From: CABMKH01 sp040797625
GTDB lineage: Bacteria; Bacillota; Clostridia; Tissierellales; Tissierellaceae
Assembly (NCBI GenBank): GCA_052067355.1
Contig: JBQHQH010000009.1
Coordinates: 18,122 to 82,121 of the forward strand
Reading direction: 5' to 3'
DNA length: 64,000 bases
Shown: one piece after another, positions 48,401 to 57,280 of the stretch
How positions within the stretch are numbered: the first letter of the stretch is position 1
Layout of the letters: each line of letters begins with the position of its first letter
Position numbers and translations under genes: made by a program
Notes under the pieces: generated by a model
The model's database searches: none
Told to the model about the DNA's origin: nothing
Seen by the model: the letters and a program-made list of their open reading frames with translations, nothing else

Positions 48401-49534
48401 ATGACAAAAAAACAAAAAAGTAGTAGATCTTATCTTGTGTTGATTTTAGTATTATCTATTGTACTAAATATATTTAGCATCATTCCAGCTTATGCAGTAG
48501 ATAACATTGATAAGTTGTATTCAGATTCAAGTCCTATCTCTTTATGGGTTTCAGAGTCTATTGAAACGGCTATAGAAAAAGATGTAAAAGAGACTATAAA
48601 CCATAGAGAGGTAAGTAAATTAATAGAAAAAAATGCTGAATTTATGCAAAAAACCATTACAAATCCATCTGTAGGAAGTGTAGGTGGAGAATGGACTATC
48701 TTGGGACTGTCTCGCTCTACTGTCAATATACCACAGAGTTATTATGATAACTATTATAATAATGTACAAAAATATGTAAAAGAAAAAAAGGGACAGCTTC
48801 ATCATGTAAAATATACAGAATACGATAGAGTTATCCTTGCACTGACTTCCATTGGTAAGGATGTAAAAAATGTAGCTGGATATGATTTGATAAAGCCTCT
48901 AGCAGACTTCGAAACATTGATAAAGCAGGGTATTAATGGACCTATGTTTGCATTGATAGCCTTAGATAGTAATAACTATGAAATCCCTATAGATAGCAGT
49001 GTAAAGGTTCAGACAACTAGAGATATGTTGATAGACTTTATTTTAAATAGGGAGATATCTGGTGGAGGATGGACATTGGGAGTGAATTCATCACAGGTAG
49101 ATCCAGATATCACAGCTATGGCTATCCAAGCTCTTACTCCATATTATGAAGTAAATCCAAAAGTAAAAGCAGCAGTAGATAGGGGAGTCAAGTGGCTGTC
49201 AGATAATCAAAATGATAATGGGGGTTATATAAGTTGGAATTCTGAGAATCTAGAAAGTAGTGCTCAGGTAATTGTAGCCTTGACAGGATTGGGAATAGAT
49301 CCTCATAATGACCCAAGATTTATTAAAAGTGGTAATTCTGCTATAGATGCATTAATAAACTTTGCTGCACCTACAGGTGGGTTTTATCATATAAAACCAG
49401 GTGGAAGTGATGAAGGCGGGGGTGCAAAGCCGGGACAGGTAGATCCTATGGCAACAGACCAAGCTATGTATGCATTAGCAGCATATAATAGATTTGTGAA
49501 TGGGCAAAGTCGTCTATATGATATGACAAAATAG
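48401..49534 (+). CDS. Secreted stand-alone alpha/alpha-toroid protein (protein I)
   Basis: A 377-residue exported protein made of a signal peptide (1-32, PAYA|VD) and a single alpha/alpha-toroid (about 60-375). Repeats such as GPMFALIALDSNNYE, DITAMAIQALTPYYE and AVDRGVKWLSDNQNDNGGY resemble squalene-cyclase/prenyltransferase-type barrel repeats, the fold of the transcobalamin alpha domain. It lacks DUF4430, but the very next gene encodes a membrane-tethered DUF4430, so the pair may form a split transcobalamin. ATG follows TGGAGGAATGAAAG. No terpene-cyclase DxDD motif is seen. Confidence 0.8.
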   Translation: MTKKQKSSRSYLVLILVLSIVLNIFSIIPAYAVDNIDKLYSDSSPISLWVSESIETAIEKDVKETINHREVSKLIEKNAEFMQKTITNPSVGSVGGEWTILGLSRSTVNIPQSYYDNYYNNVQKYVKEKKGQLHHVKYTEYDRVILALTSIGKDVKNVAGYDLIKPLADFETLIKQGINGPMFALIALDSNNYEIPIDSSVKVQTTRDMLIDFILNREISGGGWTLGVNSSQVDPDITAMAIQALTPYYEVNPKVKAAVDRGVKWLSDNQNDNGGYISWNSENLESSAQVIVALTGLGIDPHNDPRFIKSGNSAIDALINFAAPTGGFYHIKPGGSDEGGGAKPGQVDPMATDQAMYALAAYNRFVNGQSRLYDMTK

Positions 49535-49536
49535 TG

Positions 49537-49556
49537 AGGTGGTCATTTGACCACCT
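49537..49556 (+). promoter_or_regulatory. Intercistronic stem-loop after protein I
   Basis: A perfect 8-bp stem AGGTGGTC / GACCACCT with loop ATTT just after the stop codon. There is no T-tract. It could stabilise the message of the secreted toroid relative to the transporter genes downstream. Confidence 0.55.
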
Positions 49557-49586
49557 AAATTATAATCTGGAATTCAAGGTGATAGA

Positions 49587-50459
49587 ATGAAATATAGAAA
49601 AATTAAAATAGTTGTATTTTTAATTGTAGCATTGATCATTGCATTTTATATGAGTGGAAATGAAGAGATAATACCATTAGAACCAGAGACGATAGATGAA
49701 GATACATCTATAGTAGAAGATGAGCCTTCAGAAGATATTGGTACAAAAGAGGTAATAGATAAAGACGATACATCAGAAGGGAATTTAGCAGATAAAGGAG
49801 ACGAGAAAAATCCAGAAGATAAAACATTAGAAGAACATGAAAAACAGGACAATGACAGAGAAAAGAGTTCAAAAGATATAGAGAAAAAACAAAGTGAAGA
49901 AAAGCAAAAGATAATAGATCAAGATAAAGACAATAAAGATAAACAAGATAAGTACCTAACAGATCCAGTTCCAGAGGGAAAGCCAGAGCCTGTGGAATGG
50001 CAAGAGGTAGAAAAGAAAAATGATAAGGGCAAGGAATTAAAAGCCACACTTTCAGTTACTTGTAAGACCATATTAAATAATATGCATCTATTTAATATGG
50101 ATAAAATAGATGTCTTGCCAGAAGATGGAATCATATATCCTGAACAGGAAATTATATTTTATGAAGGAGAATCTGTCTTTGATGTATTGTTGAGAGAGAT
50201 GCAAAACAACAAGATTCATATGGAATTTGTTATGACTCCTATATATAATAGTCACTATATTGAGGGAATTAACAATATATATGAATTTGACTGTGGGGAA
50301 CTAAGTGGATGGATGTATAAGGTTAATGGTTGGTTTCCAAATTATGGTGTCAGTAGATATCTAGTTCAAGATGGAGATAAGATAGAGCTAATTTATACCT
50401 GTGATTTAGGGCGAGATATAGGGGGACAAGATGCTATTATAGGAGGAGATGGACAATGA
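49587..50459 (+). CDS. Membrane-tethered DUF4430 protein (protein J)
   Basis: A 290-residue protein with an N-terminal hydrophobic helix (about 8-24) lacking a lipobox or clear cleavage site, so probably a signal anchor. A highly charged stalk (30-150) is followed by one DUF4430 domain (about 150-285): SGWMYKVNGWFPNYG and LIYTCDLGRDIGG. The tail matches those of proteins C and H. Its stop overlaps the ecfT start (ATGA), which couples it to the importer. I infer that it presents corrinoid captured by the wall proteins and toroid protein I to the ECF complex at the membrane. Confidence 0.83.
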   Translation: MKYRKIKIVVFLIVALIIAFYMSGNEEIIPLEPETIDEDTSIVEDEPSEDIGTKEVIDKDDTSEGNLADKGDEKNPEDKTLEEHEKQDNDREKSSKDIEKKQSEEKQKIIDQDKDNKDKQDKYLTDPVPEGKPEPVEWQEVEKKNDKGKELKATLSVTCKTILNNMHLFNMDKIDVLPEDGIIYPEQEIIFYEGESVFDVLLREMQNNKIHMEFVMTPIYNSHYIEGINNIYEFDCGELSGWMYKVNGWFPNYGVSRYLVQDGDKIELIYTCDLGRDIGGQDAIIGGDGQ

Positions 50460-51352
50460 TATATGATAGTTTTGCCACTTTACATCCTATAGTTAGTTTT
50501 ACCTATTTTGCAGCTGTATTGACATTTAGTATGTTTTTTATGCATCCTATATTTCAAGGTATAGCACTTATATCGGCTATTGCCTATTCTATTGTCATAA
50601 AGGGGATAAAAAAGGGATTGAAATTCAATATTCTATATATGTTGCCTATGTTAATATTTATGGCAGTATTAAATCCTATGTTTAATCATGAAGGCGTTAC
50701 TATATTGTATTATCTTAAAAGTGGAAATCCAATTACTCTAGAATCTATACTCTATGGAATAGCTGCAGCTATTATGTTTATCACTGTAATCATATGGTTT
50801 TCTTCCTATAATGAAGTTATGACTTCTGATAAATATATGTATCTATTTGGAAGGATCATACCATCATTGTCTTTGATATTTTCTATGGTACTTCGATTTG
50901 TACCTAGATATCTAGAACAGATAAAGGTGATTTCCAATGCTCAGAGGTGTATTGGGAGAGATGTGTCTCAGGGAAATATCATTAGAAGGGCTAAAAATGG
51001 TATAAAGATATTATCTATAATGACTACATGGGCTTTGGAAAATGCAATTGAAACTGCTGATTCTATGAGGTCAAGAGGATATGGGCTTCCGGGAAGGACT
51101 AGTTTTTCATTGTTTAGATTTGATAATAGGGACAAGATAGTCTTTTCAGCTATATTATCTTTAATAGGAGTAGTTTTGATAGGTGCGTTTAAAGGTGAGA
51201 ACACCATAAAATTTTTTCCAGCTATTAAATCTACCCAAATAACAGGATTTAGTATATTAATATATATATCATATTTAGCACTATGTATGATGCCAGTAAT
51301 CATAAATATTCAGGAGGCAATTCAATGGAAGCATATAGAATCCAAAATTTAA
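50456..51352 (+). CDS. ecfT: ECF transporter transmembrane component EcfT
   Basis: The scaffold membrane subunit of an energy-coupling-factor importer, 298 residues with about six hydrophobic helices. The cytoplasmic coupling segment contains the family motif around SMRSRGYGLPGRTSF, which docks onto the ATPases. It begins inside the stop of protein J and overlaps the start of the ATPase gene by 28 bases, so the genes form one translational unit. A dedicated EcfT beside its ATPase and S component suggests a single-substrate (group I) ECF system. Confidence 0.9.
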   Translation: MIYDSFATLHPIVSFTYFAAVLTFSMFFMHPIFQGIALISAIAYSIVIKGIKKGLKFNILYMLPMLIFMAVLNPMFNHEGVTILYYLKSGNPITLESILYGIAAAIMFITVIIWFSSYNEVMTSDKYMYLFGRIIPSLSLIFSMVLRFVPRYLEQIKVISNAQRCIGRDVSQGNIIRRAKNGIKILSIMTTWALENAIETADSMRSRGYGLPGRTSFSLFRFDNRDKIVFSAILSLIGVVLIGAFKGENTIKFFPAIKSTQITGFSILIYISYLALCMMPVIINIQEAIQWKHIESKI

Positions 51353-52998
51353 GTTTTACATATCCATTAATGGAAAGAAAAGCATTGGACAATATAAATC
51401 TCACAGTAGAGTCAGGAGAATTTTTGACCATATGTGGAAAGTCTGGCTCTGGAAAGAGCACTTTAATTAGACAGCTAAAGACCATATTAGCTCCTCATGG
51501 AGAGAAAAGTGGAGAGATATATTTCTTTGGACAAGATCTATCCCAAGTGGATCATAGAAGTCAAGCCTCTCAAATAGGCTATGTATTACAGGATCCAGAT
51601 AATCAGATAGTAACTGATAAGGTCTGGCATGAACTGGCTTTTGGTCTTGAAAGTTTAGGATACGATAGTGGAACTATTAGACTTAGAGTAGCAGAGATGG
51701 CTAGTTTTTTTGGTATCCATACTTGGTTTCATAAAAAGATAACGGAGCTTTCAGGAGGACAAAAACAGATCTTAAATTTAGCAGGTATCATGGCAATGCA
51801 GCCTAAGGTCTTGATATTAGATGAGCCTACTTCCCAATTAGACCCTATAGCAGCTTCTGATTTTATCGAAACTATTAAAAAGATAAATCGTGAATTAGGT
51901 ATCACCATCATAATTACAGAGCATAGATTAGAGGAGATAATTCCCATATCAGATAGGATTGTTGTCATGGATAAGGGAAGTATAATTAGTCAAGGAAGTC
52001 CAGAAGAAGTTGGAAAAGATTTAAACGAAAAACACCATCCTATGTTTCAGGCAATGACATCAGCTATGCAGATATATTCAGGAGTAAAAAATAATCTTTC
52101 ATATCCCATTACTGTAAATGAAGGGAGAAAGTGGATTGACTCCTTTATGCAGGAGAAGGATATCCATAATATATCCTTTAAAAGTATAGAGAGCATAGAA
52201 GAGAAAAAAGATGTAGTGGTAGAACTTAGAGATGTGTGGTTTAGATATGAAAAGAGTTTACCTGACACTATAAAGGATATGTCTTTAAAGGTAAAGAAAG
52301 GAGAGTTATATTGTATTGTAGGGGGAAATGGGACAGGCAAGACCACTACCTTATCCATTATTAGTGGATTGCAAATGCCCTATAGAGGAAAGGTATTTAT
52401 AGATAGGGAAAACATATCAAAGATAAATGATAGAGATAAGTTTACAAATAATCTAGGAGTCCTACCTCAAAATCCTCAAAGTCTATTTGTAAAAAAGACT
52501 GTAGAACTAGATCTATATGAGATGTTATCAGATACAAAGCTTACTGATGAAGAAAAGGCAAATAAGGTAGACGAAGTAGTTAGACTTACTGAGTTAGAAG
52601 ACTTATTAGATATGCATCCCTATGATCTAAGCGGCGGAGAACAGCAGAGAGCAGCTCTTGCGAAGGTTTTACTACTAGAGCCTAAGATACTTCTATTAGA
52701 TGAGCCTACTAAGGGGTTAGATAATTTCTTTAAGGATAAATTAGCTGAAATACTTAGAGATCTAAGCCGTAAAGACGTAACTACTATAATGGTATCTCAT
52801 GATATAGAGTTTTGTGCAAGATATGGAGATACTTGTGCCATGGTATTTGATGGATGTATAATCACTGCCAAACCTACAAGGAAGTTTTTCTCTGGAAACA
52901 GCTTTTACACTACAGCTGCAAATCGTATATCTAGACATATTTGTCCAGAAGCAGTGACTATAGAGGATGTGATCAGACTATGCCAGAAAAACAGTTAA
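51325..52998 (+). CDS. ECF transporter double ATPase (fused EcfA/EcfA')
   Basis: A 557-residue protein with two complete ABC domains. The first has Walker A GKSGSGKST, signature LSGGQKQIL and Walker B VLILDEPTSQLDP. The second (from about residue 305) has GGNGTGKTTT, LSGGEQQRAALAKVL and ILLLDEPTKGLD. In most Bacillota EcfA1 and EcfA2 are separate; here they are fused. The longer frame from 51283 lacks a ribosome-binding site, while ATG 51325 follows CAGGAGGCAATTC. It overlaps ecfT at its start and the S component at its end. Confidence 0.9.
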   Translation: MEAYRIQNLSFTYPLMERKALDNINLTVESGEFLTICGKSGSGKSTLIRQLKTILAPHGEKSGEIYFFGQDLSQVDHRSQASQIGYVLQDPDNQIVTDKVWHELAFGLESLGYDSGTIRLRVAEMASFFGIHTWFHKKITELSGGQKQILNLAGIMAMQPKVLILDEPTSQLDPIAASDFIETIKKINRELGITIIITEHRLEEIIPISDRIVVMDKGSIISQGSPEEVGKDLNEKHHPMFQAMTSAMQIYSGVKNNLSYPITVNEGRKWIDSFMQEKDIHNISFKSIESIEEKKDVVVELRDVWFRYEKSLPDTIKDMSLKVKKGELYCIVGGNGTGKTTTLSIISGLQMPYRGKVFIDRENISKINDRDKFTNNLGVLPQNPQSLFVKKTVELDLYEMLSDTKLTDEEKANKVDEVVRLTELEDLLDMHPYDLSGGEQQRAALAKVLLLEPKILLLDEPTKGLDNFFKDKLAEILRDLSRKDVTTIMVSHDIEFCARYGDTCAMVFDGCIITAKPTRKFFSGNSFYTTAANRISRHICPEAVTIEDVIRLCQKNS

Positions 52999-53708
52999 AG
53001 AAAAGAGCTTTAGGTAAGAGAACTTTAGCTTCAGCCATTATTATTTTTTTATTGATTCCAATTACTATTTTTTGTGGAATAGTATTTTTAGAAGATAGAA
53101 AGTATTATTTTATCAGTGTTTTAATCATCATATACACTATGATTCCCTTTGCAATGATATTTGAAGATAGAGATCCTCAAGCCAGAGAATTGGTCCTTAT
53201 AGCTGTATTGACTGCCATTGCAGTGGCTGGTAGGGGGGCATTTTTTATGATGCCACAATTTAAACCAGTGGTGGCTATAGCGATCATCACAGGTGTATCC
53301 CTAGGTCCAGAATCAGGGTTTTTAGTGGGAGCAATGTCAGGATTTGTTTCCAACTTTTTCTTTGGGCAGGGTCCATGGACACCATGGCAGATGTTTTGTT
53401 TTGGAATAGTTGGATTTTTGGCAGGTATATTGTATCAAAAGAGGATTTTAAAGATAAGCAAATTGTCCCTATGTGTCTATGGTGGATTGGCTACATTTTT
53501 TATATATGGAGGAATTGTGGATATTGGCAGTCTCTTGATATTTAACTCTCATTTTTCATGGAAAGCATTGTTAGCAACTTATGCTTCAGGATTTAAGTTT
53601 AATTTAATCCATGCCAGTGCAACTGTATTTTTTCTATATATATTATCTGATCCTATGCTTGAAAAAATCAATAGAATTAAGATAAAGTATGGATTGATAG
53701 AGATATAA
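52980..53708 (+). CDS. ECF transporter S component, probably cobalamin-specific (CbrT-like)
   Basis: A substrate-binding membrane protein of about 242 residues with six hydrophobic helices. A conserved-looking core reads MMPQFKPVVAIAIITGVSLG followed by GFVSNFFFGQGPWTPWQMF. ATG 52980 lies inside the end of the ATPase gene (19-base overlap), a standard coupling; the longer frame from 52941 would start deeper in that gene. Position after riboswitch-controlled transcobalamin-like proteins and a membrane-bound DUF4430 points to cobalamin or another corrinoid. Substrate is inferred from context; the fold is confident. Confidence 0.82.
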   Translation: MPEKQLKKRALGKRTLASAIIIFLLIPITIFCGIVFLEDRKYYFISVLIIIYTMIPFAMIFEDRDPQARELVLIAVLTAIAVAGRGAFFMMPQFKPVVAIAIITGVSLGPESGFLVGAMSGFVSNFFFGQGPWTPWQMFCFGIVGFLAGILYQKRILKISKLSLCVYGGLATFFIYGGIVDIGSLLIFNSHFSWKALLATYASGFKFNLIHASATVFFLYILSDPMLEKINRIKIKYGLIEI

Positions 53709-53794
53709 TAGAGATACATATGCCATCTATCATGGATATGGAGCTATATATATTGGAATATATATTAAATGGGTTGTTTCAAATAAGATAGAGC

Positions 53795-53825
53795 TTGTAT
53801 ATTTTTTTAATATATGTGATATAAT
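53795..53825 (+). promoter_or_regulatory. Possible promoter for secG-hppA
   Basis: TTGTAT (53795-53800) and TATAAT (53820-53825), with a long 19-base spacer. It lies in the 259-base gap between the ECF S component and secG, which otherwise holds nothing I recognise. Confidence 0.4.
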
Positions 53826-53967
53826 TAACTACATATGGATATTTAGATAATTACAATCAATAGCGAGTACCAAATGTGATTGATTTTATATTGTCACTGT
53901 GTTAGAATAATAATGTTAATTAGAAAAAATAGGGTCTTTAGATAGTCTTTAAACGGGAGGTGTAAGT

Positions 53968-54195
53968 ATGCAAACTTTATTTTCTGTATTATTATTAGTG
54001 TCTGCATTGGGAGTAATAGGCAGTGTGTTATTCCAAGAAGGAGAAGAAGGTGGATTAGGAGCTATTGGCGGAAGTGCACCAGAATCATTATTTGGCAGTA
54101 ATAGAGGTACAAGTAAGCAAGCCATGCTACAGAGAGTAACTGTAATCTCTGCTGTAGTTTTTATAATATCTACTTTAGTATTAGCGGCTAAATAA
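53968..54195 (+). CDS. secG: Preprotein translocase subunit SecG
   Basis: A 75-residue membrane protein with two transmembrane helices (about 3-20 and 54-73) joined by the characteristic loop containing LFQEGEEGGLGAIGG and ESLFGSNRGTSKQ. It belongs to the SecYEG channel and would serve the many exported proteins encoded upstream. In many Clostridia secG stands directly between eno and rnr; here it is separated from both. ATG follows CGGGAGGTGTAAGT. Confidence 0.92.
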   Translation: MQTLFSVLLLVSALGVIGSVLFQEGEEGGLGAIGGSAPESLFGSNRGTSKQAMLQRVTVISAVVFIISTLVLAAK

Positions 54196-54212
54196 CGAGG
54201 GGGGAAAGGTTG

Positions 54213-56213
54213 ATGAATTATATTTTAATTTCTGCGCCAATAATTGGGATATTGGCTCTGATTTTTGCTTTTTATAAAGCATCTAGTATTGATAAAATAG
54301 CCCCAGGCAACGATAGAATGCAGGAAATTGCCAAATATATTCAAGATGGCGCCATGGCTTTTTTATCTAGGCAATATAAATCTTTAAGTATCTTTGTAGC
54401 AGCACTTTTTCTTATCTTATCATTTGTTCCTGAATTAGGATTAAAAACAGCTCTTTGTTTTTTAGCTGGAGCTTTGTTTTCAATCTTAGCTGGATATGTA
54501 GGAATGAAAGTAGCTACTAAGGCAAATGTTAGAACTGCTAATGCTGCTATGGAATCTGGGATGAACAAGGCACTTAATGTGGCTTTCTCAGGTGGAGCAG
54601 TAATGGGAATGTGTGTTGTAGGATTGGGAATCTTAGGTGTAGGACAATCCTATATACTTTTCCGTGATCCTAGTATCATAACAGGATTTGGACTTGGTGC
54701 TTCATCTATAGCACTATTTGCAAGAGTAGGTGGAGGTATCTATACTAAGGCAGCAGACGTAGGAGCTGACTTGGTAGGTAAAGTAGAAGCAGGAATTCCA
54801 GAAGACGACCCAAGGAATCCAGCAGTTATTGCAGATAATGTTGGGGATAACGTTGGAGACGTAGCTGGAATGGGTGCGGACTTATTTGAATCCTATGTAG
54901 GAGCTATTATTTCTGCAATTACATTGGGATTAGCAGCTTATGGTGAAGATGGAGCATTATTTGCTATTGCATTGGCATCAGTTGGAATTATATCTTCTAT
55001 GATAGGTGTATACTTTGTAAGGGGAGATAAAGATCCTCAAAAATCTTTAAATAACGGTACATTAGTGAGTTCGGTGCTTACAATAGCAGCTGGTGCATTT
55101 TTAAGCAATTATGTATTGGGAAATATGAAGCCATTTATAGCTATATTATCTGGACTTGTAGTTGGACTTATAATAGCTAAAATAACAGAATACTACACAT
55201 CTGCAGATCATAAACCAGTTCAAAGAATAGCGGCAGAATCTGAAACTGGAGCTTCTACAAATATCATAGGTGGATTATCAGTAGGTATGATGTCTACTGC
55301 TGGACCAATAGTAATTATATCCATAGGTATTTTAGTAGCATATTATTTCTCAGGTGGTGCAGCTAATCCAACACAAGGTTTATATGGTATTTCATTGGCT
55401 GCAGTAGGGATGTTATCTACAGCAGGTATGACAATTGCTGTTGACGCATATGGACCAATAGCTGATAACGCTGGTGGTATTGCTGAAATGTGTGAACTTC
55501 CAGAGGAAGTAAGGGAGATTACAGATAAACTTGACTCCGTAGGTAACACTACAGCAGCTATAGGAAAGGGATTTGCAATAGGTTCAGCAGCATTGACTGC
55601 TTTAGCATTATTTGCATCCTATACTCAAGCGGTACAACTTTCTGGTATTAACCTAACTAATCCATCAGTTATTGCAGGAGCATTTATAGGTGGTATGTTG
55701 CCATTCTTATTCTCAGCTATGACTATGGATGCAGTAGGTAAAGCTGCATTTAGTATGATCGAAGAAGTAAGAAGACAATTTAAGGAAATTCCAGGCATTA
55801 TGGAAGGAAAGGCTACTCCTGAATATGGTACTTGTGTAGATATCAGTACAAAAGCAGCACTACAAGAGATGATAATCCCAGGACTATTGGCTGTTGTTGT
55901 ACCAGTTGTAGTAGGATTGTTATTAGGTGCTGAAGCATTAGGAGGATTATTAGCAGGTGCATTGGTTACAGGTGTGCTTATGGCTATATTCATGTCCAAT
56001 GCCGGTGGTGCATGGGACAATGCTAAGAAATATATTGAAGAAGGAAACCACGGTGGAAAAGGTAGTGAAGCTCATCATGCTGCAGTTACTGGTGACACTG
56101 TAGGGGATCCATTCAAGGATACATCAGGTCCATCTTTAAATATATTGATTAAGCTTATGACCATAGTAGCATTGGTATTTGCACAGTTATTTGGAAATGG
56201 AATCCTATTTTAA
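54213..56213 (+). CDS. hppA: K+-dependent membrane pyrophosphatase (ion pump)
   Basis: Integral membrane pyrophosphatase of about 666 residues and some 16 helices that couples PPi hydrolysis to H+ or Na+ export. The catalytic loop DDPRNPAVIADNVGDNVGD is intact, as are the later Asp-rich motif (DAYGPIADNAGGIAEM) and the C-terminal GDTVGDPFKDTSGP. GNTTAAIGKGFAIGSAAL carries Ala and Gly at the positions that mark K+-dependent enzymes; K+-independent ones have Lys and Thr. Whether it pumps Na+ or H+ cannot be settled by eye. ATG 54213 was preferred to the adjacent TTG at 54210. A terminator follows. Confidence 0.95.
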   Translation: MNYILISAPIIGILALIFAFYKASSIDKIAPGNDRMQEIAKYIQDGAMAFLSRQYKSLSIFVAALFLILSFVPELGLKTALCFLAGALFSILAGYVGMKVATKANVRTANAAMESGMNKALNVAFSGGAVMGMCVVGLGILGVGQSYILFRDPSIITGFGLGASSIALFARVGGGIYTKAADVGADLVGKVEAGIPEDDPRNPAVIADNVGDNVGDVAGMGADLFESYVGAIISAITLGLAAYGEDGALFAIALASVGIISSMIGVYFVRGDKDPQKSLNNGTLVSSVLTIAAGAFLSNYVLGNMKPFIAILSGLVVGLIIAKITEYYTSADHKPVQRIAAESETGASTNIIGGLSVGMMSTAGPIVIISIGILVAYYFSGGAANPTQGLYGISLAAVGMLSTAGMTIAVDAYGPIADNAGGIAEMCELPEEVREITDKLDSVGNTTAAIGKGFAIGSAALTALALFASYTQAVQLSGINLTNPSVIAGAFIGGMLPFLFSAMTMDAVGKAAFSMIEEVRRQFKEIPGIMEGKATPEYGTCVDISTKAALQEMIIPGLLAVVVPVVVGLLLGAEALGGLLAGALVTGVLMAIFMSNAGGAWDNAKKYIEEGNHGGKGSEAHHAAVTGDTVGDPFKDTSGPSLNILIKLMTIVALVFAQLFGNGILF

Positions 56214-56215
56214 TT

Positions 56216-56240
56216 AAATCCCTCTTCGGAGGGATTTTTT
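56216..56240 (+). terminator. Terminator after hppA
   Basis: A perfect 9-bp stem AAATCCCTC / GAGGGATTT with a TTCG tetraloop, followed by T residues. Confidence 0.92.
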
Positions 56241-56379
56241 CTACTGTTTTTATACTGTATTATTTAGATTGATATGATATAATGGTATATTGGTAATAAT
56301 AGTATTAATATAGATATTAATACTATTAAGTATAGAAGTTGGATATCTATAGTATAAAATAGAATATGGAGAATTTATT

Positions 56380-57150
56380 ATGTTAAAAGAGATCAATGGG
56401 TTAAGTATAAATTACATAGTAGAGGGTGAGGGAGAACCTGTGGTAGTTCTTCACGGCTGGGGTGCAAATATAAATACTATACTTTCAATAGTAAATGTAT
56501 TGAAAGACAGGTATAGGGTGTATGCCCTAGATCTCCCTGGATTTGGGGAATCTCAAGAGCCAAAGGAGGTCATAGGTTCTCCTGAGTATGCGGAGATAGT
56601 AAAATCATTTATGGACATGGAAGGAATAGAGAAGGCAAGCCTCATAGGACATTCCTTTGGGGGAAAACTTTCCATAATTTTAGGTTCTAAATATCCTGAA
56701 ATAGTAAATAAAATAGTACTAATAGACAGCGCAGGATTGATACCAAAGAGAGGGCCAAGATACTACATAAGGGTCTATAGCTTTAAGGCATTGAGAACTC
56801 TTTATAAGAGCTTATTCTTCTGGATAAAAAATGAAGAAAAGATGGAGAGGTTTTACAAAAAATTTGGTTCTGATGATTATCAAAATGCTTCTGGTATTAT
56901 GCGAAAGATATTAGTTAGAGTAGTAAACGAAAATCTAAAGCCACTGCTAAAGGATATCAAGGCACCAACTCTTCTGATTTGGGGAGATAAGGACGAGGCA
57001 ACACCATTATATATGGGGCAGATAATGGAGAAAGAGATACCGGATAGTGGATTAGTAGTCTTGGAAGGAACAGGACACTATTCATATCTAGATGATTACT
57101 ATAGATTTGTGAGGGTTTTAAATGTATTTTTTGATTCCAACAATGGCTAA
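56380..57150 (+). CDS. Alpha/beta-fold hydrolase
   Basis: A 256-residue soluble hydrolase of unknown substrate. The oxyanion region (VVLHGWGAN), nucleophile elbow (GHSFGG, Ser92), acidic residue (LIWGDKDEATP) and catalytic His (EGTGHYSYLDD) are all present. A variable cap lies at about 120-180. It has no signal peptide. It stands alone between hppA and the Mur ligase gene. The sequence suggests an esterase or C-C hydrolase type, with no further assignment possible. Confidence 0.85.
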   Translation: MLKEINGLSINYIVEGEGEPVVVLHGWGANINTILSIVNVLKDRYRVYALDLPGFGESQEPKEVIGSPEYAEIVKSFMDMEGIEKASLIGHSFGGKLSIILGSKYPEIVNKIVLIDSAGLIPKRGPRYYIRVYSFKALRTLYKSLFFWIKNEEKMERFYKKFGSDDYQNASGIMRKILVRVVNENLKPLLKDIKAPTLLIWGDKDEATPLYMGQIMEKEIPDSGLVVLEGTGHYSYLDDYYRFVRVLNVFFDSNNG

Positions 57151-57280
57151 GTTCACAGTTTAAATCATAGTGAACTATGGGTTGAAATAGGTGTTATTCT
57201 AAGATAGATGATATGGTCTAAGAATCTCCTCTTTTAATCCTGAATTGTAAGTTGTACATTGATTATTAAGGAGGGATATT

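Noticed and set aside
23040..49534. Squalene-cyclase or prenyltransferase enzymes (terpene biosynthesis) suggested by the toroid repeats
   Set aside because: The proteins are exported and carry Ig domains, show no DxDD-type catalytic motif by eye, and lie in a cobalamin-controlled locus; a binding role of the same fold fits better.
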